Positions 46,235-59,000 are shown, counted from the first letter of the stretch. The stretch: DNA of 64,000 bases from Bagarius yarrelli (GCA_005784505.1 VCAZ01000020.1:2657368-2721367); one strand, 5' to 3'. The notes: generated by a model not told the origin, from the letters alone. Made by a program: numbers and translations.

Positions 46235-49200
46235 TAAGATTTCCAAATAAAAGGGTTGTTAACGCTATTGGGTGGAAAATTGTGCAGGACATTTGAAAAG
46301 GATGCATATATACAGTGCTTTATTCAACAGGCAATTCCAAAGACTATAATAAACTAATGATCAAAGATGTCATGGAATTCTGTCAATTATGAAAGTCACC
46401 AGGGGCCCCAAACGTTTTTTTTTTTCTGTGAGGACTATCATTGTGGAGATTTTGATAGGATTAAATGTATTTACATGTAATGTTGGATTAGTTAATTATT
46501 TTGTTTTGTCTGTACAAACAAATGAGCATTACTTTTAGAAAGTAATATAGATAACTTACTATAATAACTAAAGGATTTAGAAAGCAAATCTTTATTTAAA
46601 TTTGCTTATTACAGAGACGATACGAGTTGGAAATATAAGTTGAAATATCTGTCTCTTGTTCACAAGGCCGGTCCAAGTAGTTTGTGGACCGTAGTTTGTG
46701 GACCCCTGGTGTTTACACTAAACATTGAACAACTGATTATAGTATAACAAAAAAAAGAGCAAGCACAGTTTTTCAAAGATTTCAAACATGTGCAAGGTAC
46801 AAAATCCGACCACTACTGACTTTCTGAGGAGAGCCTTCATGTCAGTGAGCCAGCTGGTCCTGTGCAGAGTGTGCTCAGGCCGAGCCTCTATAGCACCTCG
46901 CTTGGGCTCCTTCACCACGCAAATCAGCAAAAGCACTGCTAAAAGCCCCAGCGCAGGCGTCACCTGAAATATAGAGACTTGGGTATGAAGGTGTTATTAC
47001 AAGTCATTTCGGGTGTGAATGTCTCATCAGAACGAAACTGGAAGTTTGCAGATGGTACATGATGTGCTAGAAGACCTACCCTCAGAGCCCAGTGCCAGTC
47101 TCCTGTTCTTTCATTCACTGCTGATCCTACTATATAACCCAGGCCACTGGCGGAGAGAAGGAGAGGGAAAAAAAAGAATAAATGCTATTATACAGTAAAA
47201 ACTGGAAAGATGCCTAAACCCTTGGCTCCTGATTAGATTTATTTGTCAGACGAGGAAGCTGAACAGAACTGATTTGTGAAATGCAGGCAAACGACACAGT
47301 GACCCGTTAGTTCAACAACTACGATGTATATTTCTGCCCAGATCCTATATTGTTTTAAGAAACTAAACTGCAGAAGAACTACATTGTTTTTGTTTGAGGT
47401 CCTAGTGCCTGATAAAGTTAGAGAAAACATAAAATATGACATGCATTAAATAGGCTGAGCGCACTAAAACAGACAAGGTCTTAAATCATAGAATTTCTTT
47501 TCTCCAAAACGTGTAAGCAACAGATTTTCCAGACACACAGGGAATTCTGGATGAAAAAACCCAGCAACAAATCTTAAACTTGCTGTAAGTTTGACACATG
47601 CTCGAATGACGCCATCGTCATGCTGTTTGCACCACTAAGTTGATTTTACATAATGGTTACGGTCACTGATTTATAGCAGAAATGTCATCCAGGAACTGTG
47701 TAAATGTCGAGGCTAAGGAACTCAAAATAATACTGACTCAGGGTGGTAGCACTTCTGTGATTCTGAAGGCTTTAATTAGATCATTTCTTTTTATCTACTG
47801 CTAGATTATACTCAAGGCTACCATCATTTATACTTTGAAACAAAATTGGAAGTTCCAGGTGGAAACACCACAGTATTTTTTCCTCACCTGCCCACGGGGA
47901 TGGCAAAGTAAAATACAGACAACATAGCAGTTCTCTTCTCCTTGACAAAAAGGTCTGCGATGATGGTGGGAGCGATGGTGGAGTAACTGGCCTCACCGAC
48001 CCCCACAAGTCCCCGTGTCACCAACAACGCCCAAAAATGCTGGCACACAAAAAGACAGACAGCAATTAATCACTGGTAACCTAATCACACCCTGAAATAT
48101 AATGCCTACTTAGATGCTGTCTAATATGTAAATGTAACCCACACATACACATGAGTCAGCATTTGGAAAAAGGCTGGGTTTTGCTACTCACCTCTTTGTT
48201 GACGTAGGAGCTGGATAATGTCACTAAGGACCAGAAGCTGATGCCCACTAACATGATTATCTTTCTGTTGTACCGGTCACCCAGATAACCAAAGCAAGGA
48301 GCTAGAAACATGTAGCTGCAAATAAAGACTGACGCAACAGAAATACAGTGAGTTTTGGTATTCACGGCACATACTTTCATGAGTAATAATTATAATAAAC
48401 TCACCAGTCTGAAGTAGGCCGGATTTGCCATCACTAATGTTGAAGAACTTTTCAATATCAGTAAGCACACCTACAAGAAAGGACACCAAATGTACCAGTT
48501 TCATGCAAATGATTTAACATTTTCTCCAGACCTTATTAACAGATCAACATTAAACTGAATTCATTAATTGTATCTGCATAGCACTTTTAACATTGGATAT
48601 TTTAAATAAAAATAGCTTTACAGAAATCAATATTTTAATGAAATTGTTTACAAGCATCTAAATATCTAATAATCTTTATAAATAAAGTGTTTTTTTTAAT
48701 AAATAAAGTATAAAAAAAACATGACGCCAACTATTACTGTTCCCGATTATATATAGACATTTGACTGCTCAATGATATTGATTGTGTATTGCAACACAAT
48801 TGAGGGCGGTTGTAATACAACTTTTAGCTTAAAGTAATGCTGAACACTGTTAGGAAAATGAAAAGCACTCTCTGTTAATGGAGGACATGTGATTTCACTG
48901 CTGCCAATTTCCAGACCAGTCATTCCCAATCTATTTAGCAATGTCTACAGAATTCACATGACTTCATAACATGTCAGGTTATTACAGAAAGAAGTGTTGG
49001 ATAATGGCATTGATTTGTTTGAAAGTTTTACCTTTCATCTATGTTATCCGTTAAAATAAACACATCTTGTACAATATGGATCCAAGAGTCACAATTTAGT
49101 GTGTGCTTTATTCTACATGTACATACCTGCCACAGTGAACCTGTCCATATAGTTGAGCAAGTTGATGTAACAGAGCACTGCCACGGTCATTACCGCTCTC

Positions 49201-49331
49201 TTATTGGACACGCCACTCGCACACTCATTATCCGGCTCATTTGACTGCTCCTCCCCCTTTATATCTGTCCTCTCTTCCTCTTCATCAGAGAAGAAGGGGG
49301 TGGTATCGGCGATCGGCTCGGGAAATGACAT
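43645..49331 (-). CDS. spns1: Spinster homolog 1, lysosomal lysophospholipid transporter
   Basis: This major-facilitator protein exports lysophosphatidylcholine and lysophosphatidylethanolamine from lysosomes with protons. Twelve coding exons lie on the minus strand: 49331-49127, 48470-48405, 48328-48192, 48039-47888, 47146-47080, 46963-46821, 45965-45813, 45596-45407, 45302-45237, 45116-45018, 44930-44762, 43715-43645. They sum to 1518 nt, 505 residues, close to the human length. Visible motifs are TM1 '[16 protein letters not shown]', loop 2-3 '[10 protein letters not shown]', TM4-5 '[20 protein letters not shown]' and '[17 protein letters not shown]', TM7 '[20 protein letters not shown]', TM8 '[17 protein letters not shown]', TM10-11 '[12 protein letters not shown]' and '[20 protein letters not shown]', and the C-terminal '[17 protein letters not shown]'. 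The start at 49331 is the first ATG after an acceptor at 49337 and gives an acidic cytosolic N-terminus of the usual kind. Confidence 0.97.
43828..44010 (+). repeat. tRNA-derived SINE in SPNS1 intron
   Basis: It has 'ggcggcttagtggttaagat', 'cagggttcgaatcccagcac', 'gtccctgagcgaggccctaa' and the tail 'gtctgccaaaagctgtaaat'. It is the best-preserved + strand copy in the window, close to full length. Confidence 0.85.
44160..44450. mobile_element. Non-autonomous DNA transposon remnant in SPNS1 intron
   Basis: 'gctacgtctgaaatcgcaca' and 'catactatatagtgtacaaa' are typical of short fish elements whose ends read 'ACGTC..AAATCGCA'. The other end is decayed ('catactacctgtaaccatcg'). There is no ORF of note. 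Confidence 0.5.
45119..45154. repeat. (GA)n microsatellite in SPNS1 intron
   Basis: A GA run immediately adjoins the acceptor of exon 45116-45018. It is a pyrimidine run on the transcribed (minus) strand and so doubles as the splice tract. Confidence 0.85.
46145..46229. repeat. A-run plus (TA)n microsatellite
   Basis: About 27 A bases are followed by about 58 bases of TA repeat with one 'ga' interruption, in an SPNS1 intron. Confidence 0.9.
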
Positions 49332-49925
49332 TGTCGCTGAACATACAATACACATAGAAAGAAAGAAGGAGGAGGTTATATAAATATAAAATGTATAAAT
49401 GAACACACACAATAACAGTCTGAAGATTTAACTTGTGTGTTTGATTCTTTCCCGCAAACTAATCATAAAGCAGAAGTGAAAAGCATAGAGATGCTGTGGT
49501 TGTACACACTCAGACCAAACTGTATGACCAGGTACATCATAAACAATGTTTCACTGAAGCCCAAACTCACTCAGAGTGTGTTTAATAAATACACATCTGT
49601 ACATCGGGTTAGAAATAAAAAAAATCAAGAGATAGCGTTCACCCAAATGTCAGGACAAATTGGTGTATTCGAGTTTGAGAAACTGCAAGTAGTTTCGCTC
49701 TATGGTTCTGTACTTTTCGCTGGATTACCAACGTTTCATTCAATTACCACATCAGGCATGATGATTTTCTAATTTTGTTTTCGCTACATGACGAGTAAAT
49801 AATGAACCTCGAACGCTTATAAAAATAAACAATTACTAATAAAATTGTCACATTTTAATAAATTTGATTCATTTGAGGGGGAAAAAAACCTGCTGATCCT
49901 TAGGGTAAAGTGTAATTGAATATTC

Positions 49926-50068
49926 TTTACATTTACTGCATTTGGCAGACGCCCTTAGCAATTGGGGGTTATGGGCCTTGCTCAGGGGCGGGCTTGGTGA
50001 AGCTGGGAATTGAACCCACAATCTTCAGGTTAGTAGTCCAACACCTTAACCATGAGCCACCACATCCC
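49926..50068 (-). repeat. tRNA-derived SINE, internally shortened
   Basis: 'catttactgcatttggcaga' runs straight into 'cgcccttagcaattgggggt', so the 'atccagagcgacttacat' block is deleted. Box B ('gggaattgaaccca') and box A ('ttaaccatgagccac') are intact on the reverse strand. It sits in the SPNS1 5' intron. Confidence 0.8.
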
Positions 50069-50860
50069 CTCCACATCCACCATGTCCTTTGATATATAAA
50101 AAATAAATAATAAAGTATATTATTTCACGTATTCTGTCCTGTATGTGATAAAGAACTTCTCAATTGTATGCCGAAAATGTCACTTTATAACCACCAAAAA
50201 CATTTTTATTTAGAATTTTGCCAGATCTTATACTCACAATCTTGATCACATAACATCTGGAAAAGGGAAAAAGAATCCCCATGACTAGCTAACATATCTT
50301 ATCATTTTTGCCTCATGTTTCGCACTAAAGTCTTTATTGTTTTTGTTGTTATCAACATAACATTTAAAATGCAAACGTTTTTGCTGTATAATCACTGTTG
50401 CACGCCAGACCACCAAAATCGTACAGAGCTGCATTTTCTTTCTGCTGACTAAACGTCTTCATATCTTCAGTATTGACCAACATCTGGAGGAAAATATAGG
50501 TTACACAAGCAGCGCGTGAAGGGCAGCTGATTTACTAGTAATAAAAACAAAAAAAAACCCCAATACTAACCTAGCAAATCACATTTTTAACAGTATCTTA
50601 ACAGTAAAATTATTTTCCTCATAATTGTCCTGAAAGAAAAACCCAATTCCGAAAACATCTGTAAGCTTAATACACACAACGAGCAATCCCAGTCTTAACA
50701 AAATAAACACTATTTAGATTTAACACAGGGTGGGATAAATGTAAAATTATTAAGACACAGACAGTAGTAATATTTACAATAATAACTATAAAAGCGGATT
50801 TTAGCCGGTGATGGTTAGTTTGTCTTGTTTATTAAAAGCGTCATTACTCCGGTTGTTTAC

Positions 50861-51062
50861 CTGCACCCGCGGGTTAAAGGCAGTCCGTCTACAGCACTGT
50901 CACACTGTCACTTTAACAGCGAGCTGGAGGAAGTCTATAAGTTTAAACATGTAAATGTTAGCTTAAGTGACTCGCAGACATTTTCAAAATAGTGGAAAAG
51001 CCGTTTCGTCGTTAACCCGGTTGTTGCTCTGAAACTGCACTATGGCGCCGCCATCTTGAATT
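50861..51062 (-). promoter_or_regulatory. Non-coding first exon and promoter of SPNS1, with a YY1-type site
   Basis: A donor on the minus strand ('gggtgcag|gtaaac') marks the end of a non-coding exon at 50861. The minus strand at 51060-51043 reads 'aagatggcggcgccata', the classic YY1 element found just at or downstream of many vertebrate start sites. A CCAAT box ('gaccaatcaac') follows about 50 bases further upstream. CpGs cluster here. The transcription start is therefore probably close to 51060. Confidence 0.55.
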
Positions 51063-51282
51063 AGCTCTGAATTGTTGCGTACTTGGAAACGTCATTCATT
51101 GTTGATTGGTCAGAGACTAAGACAACCGTTGAAGTCCCGCCCCCTTAACTCACATCTAGCTAATAAAGCAGTATTTTTGTCACATGATAACGCGAGGGGT
51201 GTGACACACTTTCCACACAGTAACTCGAAGCCTGATGTGTTTTAAAATTTATAAAAAATCTCAAATAAATGTCTTAAGTATA

Positions 51283-51462
51283 TTTAGTATAAGACGTCCT
51301 TATCCAGAGCGACTCACATTTATCTTTTATACAACTGAGCAACTAGGGGTTAAGGGCCTTGCTCAGGGGCCCAGGAGTGGCAGTTGGTGGTGCTGGGAAT
51401 CGAACCAAAATCTTTAAATTAGCAGTCTAACATCTTAACCACTGCGCTACCAATTCCTCACT
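51283..51462 (-). repeat. tRNA-derived SINE
   Basis: 'cttatccagagcgactcaca', 'gccttgctcaggggcccagg', 'gggaatcgaaccaaa' and 'catcttaaccactgcgctac' mark the family. The outer 'ggcatttggcagac' end is missing or decayed. Confidence 0.75.
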
Positions 51463-51899
51463 TCAGTAAATAGTTGGATACTTTATTCATCTCAGATGGG
51501 AAATTTACAAATTCCAATAGTATTACAAACTAAAGCAATAAAGACTATGCACTAAACACTAAAATAAAATGTAAAAATTTTTTTTAGAAAAAGGTTATGT
51601 GCCTAAAATTAACCTGGGCTTAAAAGGCAAATGATGTAGAATATGTACGAAGAGGCTTCGGAAAACATAATATTCAATACTTTAAAAAGTTTACAGTTCT
51701 AGGATATTCCGACCTTTTGGCAAAGCATTGTTGAAAAGTTGAAAATTATTCGCTGACCGGTGAATCAAATAAGTCATCAAATAGATAGCACAAAACACCA
51801 CCACAAAACACAAAACAGTTTTCATACTAACACTTCACATTTCTCATGTAATGTAGAACAAAATAAAAAGAATAAACTCTGGATTACAGTTTTAACACT

Positions 51900-51905
51900 T
51901 TTATT
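51900..51905 (-). terminator. Probable NFATC2IP polyadenylation signal
   Basis: The minus strand reads AATAAA about 135 bases after the stop codon. Confidence 0.5.
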
Positions 51906-52039
51906 ACTGTTACTAATATAAAATAATCAATACATTTTTAATGAACTGAAATTAATATAGACACAAATTTACACACATAATTGACCCTTAGAAATAATAA
52001 ACAAAAGTCAGCTGAGATGAAGCAAGACTGCTTTAAAAA

Positions 52040-54833
52040 TCAGGTCCAGACATCAATAACATCACCATCGTCCATATCCAGCTGTGACGGCGTTTGTTTA
52101 TACGTCACCTTTAACCCGTCAAAGAGGAATTTGACCTTGCGCCTAACAGCAGCAGACAGACCTGATGTGTACTGTGACAGAACTGAACCCAGAGGAGAGT
52201 TCTGAGTAGTGAAAAAAGTACAAAATCAATTTTAAAAAATGTGTCAATGTGCATAGTAGGACAACATAAAAAAAAAAAATAAAAAAAAAGATTTGGAACT
52301 TCACTGACCTTATGTAGAGAATATTCCTGTGTGGACCCTTTTTCTTTCCCTTGGAGTCGCACAGTGATGACATCACGGCTGCTTTCATCTTCTTTGTGGT
52401 CGGTTAACACAACGCAATCTGATAAACCAGGCAGGAAGTAGAGAAAAAGTATCAGTCACGCTAATGGACAACTGCTAACAATAAAATGATCAATTGGAAT
52501 TAATCCGATTCCTCTCACTCACCTATGATGTCTGCAATGCCCAGATCTAACTGTGTGATTGTGGAGTGCACAGGAAGCTCAACGTCATCCCTCATGAGCA
52601 GTATTTTGGAGGGTGGGACTTTAAGTTTGACAGATAACTGAGCCACAACCTTGCTCAGAGAGTCTGTCTGGAAATAAATGTCAGATTATTATATTGCACT
52701 TCTGATGTTAATTACGTTATAAATGTTTCTACTTCCTTTAAGTAGAATTATTATATTATTATTATTGCGATAAAACTTACCGAAAGCACTGAAATTTCGT
52801 GCACTTCTAGTCGCCAGTGGCATTTCAGAGAGATTTTATGGGCACGTTTTCTTGGCTTGGGTTTGGCTAAATGTCTTTTCTGTTTATTTTCAGAGGAAAC
52901 GATGATAATGTCGTCATCATAATAGCAGTCGTTTATTTGTGACGGAAAGTCACTGACATCCAGAACATCTTTATGCCTTTCAGGTGTTAAACACAGGCGT
53001 GAGTTAAGTGCATCCAGTTTCTGGTTACGTTTTCTTAAAAAAAAATAATAATAAATTCTGCAGTTAATTTTTCCGCTGAACAAAGGTTCATTTTTTATTA
53101 TTAACCGTAATAATAATATGATTATTGCTATTTTACTTTAAAAATCACAAAATCTTTTGTTATTATTGTTTATTTAGAAAAGCCTTATGACGCAGTTTAT
53201 TAACAGAAGCCTTTTCTTCTATTGCTTTTTCTTTTAATAATTCGCTTACCTTATTTTTGTGCTTTCATGGTTACGTTTCAAAACAGGAGAAGTGCATGGG
53301 GGTGGAGTTGAAGAGGGGGCTCGATTCACTAGTCTGAATATTAAACAAAGCGAGATATAAAAAAGGTGAAGGTTAAAGAATGGGCAGGTGACGGGGAGAA
53401 AAAATACCAGCGTCACTTGTAGTTCATTTTAAACCACATTAAAAGCAAACCACATGAGAAATATGGAACGTTAGGGACATGAAAATACTTTTTTTTCTAT
53501 TTGTTAACTGTAACGTTTATCTTAATCTCAAACAGGGCAGTGAGGAGCCTAGAACCTATACCAGACGGACAAGGCCAGGACTGCAACCCATCACACACAG
53601 ATTTACATAACACAAAGAGTTTAAAAATGCAAATTAGTCTACGGTGTATGTTGTTAGAGACTCCTATGAGAGGAAGGACTGAAAACACCCTTAAGGTGGG
53701 ATTGAAACCCTCAACCTATTCTGTTCTAGTAGAGCATTTAAAAACACTAAATGCGTATTATTCTTATTAAATGTAAAAGAAATTACACACATTTAGTGAA
53801 CAATCTATTAAGTAATTTATTAATTTTATTATTATTGTGATTGTATTAGTAACATTAAAGTAACTGTGAAACATACTGAGGCTGAAGCTGCTCCTTAGAG
53901 TCACTCAGGTTGATGTTGAAAGGCTTGTTCTTACTCTTAACCAGGGACGGTGTCCACAGCTGGACGTCTTCATTGATTTCTATCCATTCACAAACACAGC
54001 AGCATTGGATTCTTTTCATCACACAATTACACATCAAGGGAATTTTCTACATTACTCGACATGGCATGTTTAATACTGGTTTAAAAAAAAAATATTATAG
54101 ACCTAATTTATTAATTAGAAAATTTTTGCTTCTAAATTCACATATCAGTATCCGAATAATAAAGGACAACCTGTGCAGTCCACTTGTTTGAAGAAAGCTG
54201 GTTTTTGTTTTTGGCTGCGGGTGACCTAAAACCAAACATTTATGATTTTCAGTAAACTTTACATTTGCTAATTATTAGTGACAAGTGATGGAGAACTACT
54301 GGTGGAAGTTTATTGATGGTGGTATCCTACCTTATTGGCATAAAGGATGCGCCTTCGTTTAGGAGGTGGATTTGGGAGACATAGTGCCATAACCTCATCA
54401 TCACTGTTACTGTCAAGGTCACATGACTAAATCAGGTCGGGAAATAAGAGAAAAAGATCATAAACTTTAAGTATCTGGAAAAAGGCGCACAGACACCAGC
54501 CAGACTGTTTAAAAACAAAATACTACAATGTGTTTATCACTTTAATACGTTTAAAAAAACAATACTGGTGATACCAGTTAAGCTAAGCTAACCGGATACA
54601 TCTATAGCCTGAACACAGATATCCCAGGTGGGTGTTTCTCCACTGCGAGCCTGAATCATGCCATTAATCCCTCCTTCTGATACTAAACTAATAGTGTAGA
54701 CACTATTACACTATTACAATGCTACGGGCTAAACCTAAAACTCACAGTCATACCAAATAAAGGATAAGAGAAACAAAATCTTTGCATTATTAGAAATTTA
54801 TTCCTAATAAATATGTCCTACCACTTCAGCCAT
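52040..54833 (-). CDS. nfatc2ip: NFATC2-interacting protein with tandem SUMO-like domains
   Basis: This is the vertebrate relative of yeast Esc2 / fission-yeast Rad60, a nuclear protein linked to SUMO pathway control and to NFAT-driven cytokine expression. Exons on the minus strand are 54833-54822, 54426-54331, 54225-54171, 53979-53877, 53334-53275, 53033-52781, 52667-52523, 52418-52309, 52201-52040. They total 996 nt, 331 residues, shorter than human (about 419) mainly in the disordered N-terminal half. The first exon codes only 'MAEV'. The second has an acidic SIM-like 'SDDEVMALCL' and a basic 'PPKRRRILY'. UBL1 is about 185-250 ('VPPSKILLMRDDVELP', 'TQLDLGIADIIDCVVL') and UBL2 about 255-331 ('VRRKVKFLFDGLKVTYKQTP', 'LDMDDGDVIDVW'). 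The protein ends 'DVWT' without a diglycine, as expected for a non-conjugated SUMO-like fold. The exon ending at 53275 uses a weaker donor (see 53250-53274). Confidence 0.93.
53250..53274 (-). promoter_or_regulatory. Competing 5' splice sites in NFATC2IP
   Basis: The in-frame donor is 'gaaac|gtaacc' at 53274. Another, nearer to consensus ('ataag|gtaagc'), lies 25 bases downstream at 53249. Use of the second would include TAA right after the first site and shift the frame, giving a truncated product or decay of the mRNA. Confidence 0.6.
53520..53745. repeat. Dispersed-repeat fragment in NFATC2IP intron
   Basis: 'cagtgaggagcctagaacct', 'ccaggactgcaacccatcac' and 'gtgggattgaaaccctcaac' resemble phrases of an interspersed repeat common in fish. 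The family is unresolved. Confidence 0.4.
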
Positions 54834-54925
54834 GTTTGATTTCCCGCGTCATCGCTTTGTGACTGTGCAGCCAATAGCCGTTTAGAACAGAACCGGAAGC
54901 GGCGGCAAGAGCGAGCCATACTTTT
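54834..54925 (-). promoter_or_regulatory. NFATC2IP promoter region
   Basis: Directly before the start codon the minus strand has 'gatgacgcgggaaatc' (CRE-like and E2F-like overlap) and, about 40 bases further, 'cggctattggctgcac' (inverted CCAAT box). CpGs cluster. No TATA box is seen. Confidence 0.45.
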
Positions 54926-55770
54926 CGTGTTGGTTAATAATCGAATTTTAAAAATATATATAACTATTTTCTTATAAATATATATATTTTTTCATTTACG
55001 ACGAAGATTACGAGATTAAATACTTAATATTTTAAAAAAAATTAATTAGGAGAATAAAGGCATACTATTTTGAGAATAAATTCGAAATTAGGAGAATAAA
55101 GGTATAGTAATTTGGAAATTAATTCGAAATTAGGAGAATAAAGTCATATTACTTTAAGAATACATTAGAAATTACTAGAATAAATTCATACTACATTGAG
55201 AATAAATTAAAATTTATGACAATTAAGTCATTCATTCAAGAATAAATTTGAAAGTATGAGATAAAAAGTCATATTACTTCAAGAATAAATTAGAAATTAC
55301 TAGAATAAATTCATACTACTTTAAGAATAAATTCAAAATTACAAGAATAAAGATGGGATACGCGAAAAATGCCTTTCATTGGCTCTGTACATGTACCTTG
55401 CACAATGACAATGAATTGAATATACTTATATACTTATACTAAAGTCGTACTACTTAAAGTCAGAGTATTTTACTTTAAGAAAAACTGCAAAGTTACGAAA
55501 AATGTTTTGCAGATTTGCATTAAATGGATGTGGAGGATTTGGTTAAATCCTTCTTTTCAGTTAGGATCTAGAAATAAGGAAATTCCTTGTCTTTTGGTGC
55601 ATCAGCATGATATAATTAGTAAACAGACACCGTGATGGTTAAGTAGAAAACTTAATCCCGACATAAAATAAGATTTAACCAAATCCTTTTGTAGAAAACA
55701 TTTTGTTAGTCCTAATATGAACGCTGAAAGCATCTTTCTCCTCTGCTGACAAAAACACATTTTGTTCTTC
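54926..55770. other. SGF29-NFATC2IP spacer
   Basis: This short spacer between two co-oriented genes is largely occupied by the tandem repeat at 55045-55360. A phrase near 55375-55420 ('ggctctgtacatgtaccttg', 'cacaatgacaatgaattgaa') looks like the tail of another dispersed repeat. No exon was seen. Confidence 0.5.
55045..55360. repeat. Degenerate tandem repeat, unit about 42 bp
   Basis: There are about 7-8 units of the form 'aggagaataaagtcatatta' plus 'ctttaagaataaattagaaa', each diverged by 15-25 percent by eye. Confidence 0.85.
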
Positions 55771-55776
55771 TTTATT
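55771..55776 (-). terminator. Probable SGF29 polyadenylation signal
   Basis: The minus strand reads AATAAA about 260 bases after the stop codon. Confidence 0.5.
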
Positions 55777-56036
55777 TCCTCACAGTTTATCTGCAGTCAT
55801 TTGTTTGCCCCCGCCCACAAAGTAATGTACAAAAACATAATCTACAAATATTCAAAATTATGCTAAATTGCCATTCATACTGATGAAAATCCAAGAGTCA
55901 TGTACAAATATAAACATATTTATCTCATCCAGGTAGTTTTTTAATAGCGCTGGTATTAAGAGTCCTGGTCTCGGATGTACTGAGAAGCAAAGACTTCGCG
56001 ATCCAATCTAGATCTTCATCCACTCAATTCTTCTTT

Positions 56037-59000
56037 TTATTTTTTCTTGTTCTCTTTGCAGGCCACTACGTATCTTTGGGCTACGTTAAGAGGCGGTGAG
56101 TAACCGTCCGCATAGGATGTGTCCTCAAACAGCACAGAGTAGTCATCCTGCGGCTGCAATCGAAACAATATGGTCAAAATAGTGAAGAATATTTATACAC
56201 ACAGTCATAGAAATCTGAACATTTTTATTTTAATTCTAAACTTTCCATTTGAGTGAAATCATGACGTAAAATTTTGAATTATATCTATACGAGAGGAATT
56301 CATTCTTGTCCTGCACTGAACAAGAAGAACAGAGACACAAAGTTCAGGTTAAAATAAAAAAGGGAAAGAAAATAACTGTTTTAATACCGACTGAATTCAG
56401 CTACTTCACAAATGCTGAAAAAATTTATTTAATGCGTTACACACTTTATGCATAACACACTAAGTACAAACAAGTCCCTCTTATTTTAGCCGCCTCTGCT
56501 GTTAAAAATGTCCACACATTTGTATTGTATATAATATTATTTACTTAATATTATTCTTAACCTTAAAAAGATTCAATGATCAATACATTTTTAGAAAATC
56601 ATTTTGTCGCATGTTTTTTTAAATAACGGTTCTAAACATTTTCCCCAAATTTATAACTGGATATCAGTGTTGTTTTCTAAGCCATTCCACAACATTTTTT
56701 TAACCTTCATTAATATTTCCTAATTTAAAAAAAAACCCTAAATTAAATAATTGACTTTTCCAGGAATTTTGCAAGCAGAAAAAAAAGGATTTTGGATACT
56801 CAAATATATTTTTAAAGCTAAACTTTTACACCTAATAAAATCTTCTAAAACTGTCCTAATGATGTGTATCAGCCCTTTGTCCAGACTGTCCCTGACGGAG
56901 CTCACCCGGTGTGGGGGATTATGAATTAATGCTCTGTAGAAGCAGGTGGTTTGTGGGTAGAGGGCCAGCACTAGCTGATCTTTGCTAAACAGCGCCTCAG
57001 GATCTGTTTCTGGATTGGCTTTCCACTGCGGCAGCGGGATGATTCTTCTTCGACTTAAAGTGTGTCTCCTAGAGCAACAGGAGATAGTATAAGTCAGGGG
57101 AGAAAACACACAGCAATGAAACAGACAGTTTAAATGTGTCTTTTTTTAAAAAAAAAAATAAGGTCTTAACAAAAACTCTCATTCATGGTTTAATTCAATC
57201 AATCGAAATCTGATGTAATTACTCTGTTAGTGCGCTTCATTTGAGTAAGCATAAACGCTGACATCCAAACCATGGTGCGCACCAAACAAGCATTACATTT
57301 ACATTTATAGCATTTGGCAGACGCTCTTATCCAGAGTGACTTACATTATACAAGTTTATACAAGTGAGCAATTGGGGGTTAAGGGCCTTGCTCAGGGGCC
57401 CAGCAGTGGTGGCTAGGTGGAGCTGGGAATCGAACCCACAGTCTTCGGATTGGTAAACCAACACCTTAACCATGAGCCACCACTTTCCCTTTTTAGCAGG
57501 CAGAGACCGCTAAAAAGAAGGGGTCTGTGTGCTTCCAGGTGAACTCTGGTGATTAAAATATGAATGCAACACAGACTAAATATATCTAATGGGACCAAAA
57601 CAGGACGTAATGTCACATGGTGTGACTCAAATGCAATTCTGAATGTAATCCTTTAAATTAAAAGGACAGAATGCTCAAATCTCAATGCTTTGACTTATTA
57701 GTCAAAAATGTAGTCCGAAATGCAGTTTCCTTATTTCTGCATACAACTGAGAAAATCCTGGTGCTGATTTAAACACCTTAGGAGCTCCATGTAAGCGTGT
57801 TTAATCCAGTACACAGTGTCGTTTCGGATGGAAAATTAAGTTGCGAAATATACATCACAAAAGCCGGCCAATCAGGTTGTGACTATATCACTATGCCTTT
57901 AGGTTGGTTATCTTTAGAATGCAAATATGAACGCTAAGCGGATCAGGACCAAATATATCAATTTCGACAAGTGTGCACACACTCATAAATTTAAATTACT
58001 GACAGTACATAGAAAACTATGCCCAATCAGCAGAGAGAATTCTTTAGTACTGTGTTATAAATGGAATTTAAAAGAGATGCCACTTACTCCTTTCCTTCCT
58101 CATCAATGTCATCAACTTCATACCTAAAAATGAAAACAAAAGGTAGACCCAGAATCCAATTATAAGTAACAGGTCCATTTCTGGTTAGCTTTTTCTCCAC
58201 TGGTTCTTTCGAAGAGGTTATAGGTGGATATTTACTTGTTGGTGGAGTGGTTATAGCTGACCACTTCAGCCAGGATCCACTGTTCATCACCATCAACAGC
58301 CTTAACTCGAGCTGCCACCTTATCACCCTGCTTAGCCACGTAGTCACTGCTTGCAGGTATCGCGCCACACAGAGGGGGTGGACTAAAGCAGAGAAACAAT
58401 CGGAACAAAAGGGTTACATTTAGAATAATAGAAAGATGGAAAGGTGTAGTAACTGAGCCAGTACCTTTCACCCGGTTTGCCGATCCATAGAGGAAGCGTC
58501 ATTGCCGATTGCTGTAACAAGGTCATTAGTACACCTCGGCGCATGGTCTTTCTCGGGGGGTCACTGTCATTGTACACTCCTGCCATCCTTGCAGCTGGAA
58601 GAAAAGAAAGAGGTGGAAGCGACGCGTGTCAGTCGCAAAACTTATAAATCGTTTGGCCCAAGAAATATGAAAATATGGCACTTTGACCGCAATACCAGAA
58701 ATTTTAGTCACAATGAAACATATAAAGACTTTAAATTCTATATACATCAACTAATTATTAAAATAAAGCATATTTTTTCACTGACACACCCTTTAATAAC
58801 TCACCGATACGCCTCTCCTCCAGAAGTGATTTAATTTCTGCGATCTTGTCTAGAGCGTGGCGCAATATACTGTAATAGACAACATATAAAAACTGTGTTA
58901 CACGTTGCAAAGACAGTAGTGTCAAACTCAGACAGCGCGCCTACAAACGTTTGGCAGAAAGATTAATTTATATTGCAAACAAAATAAACACTTTCGGGAG

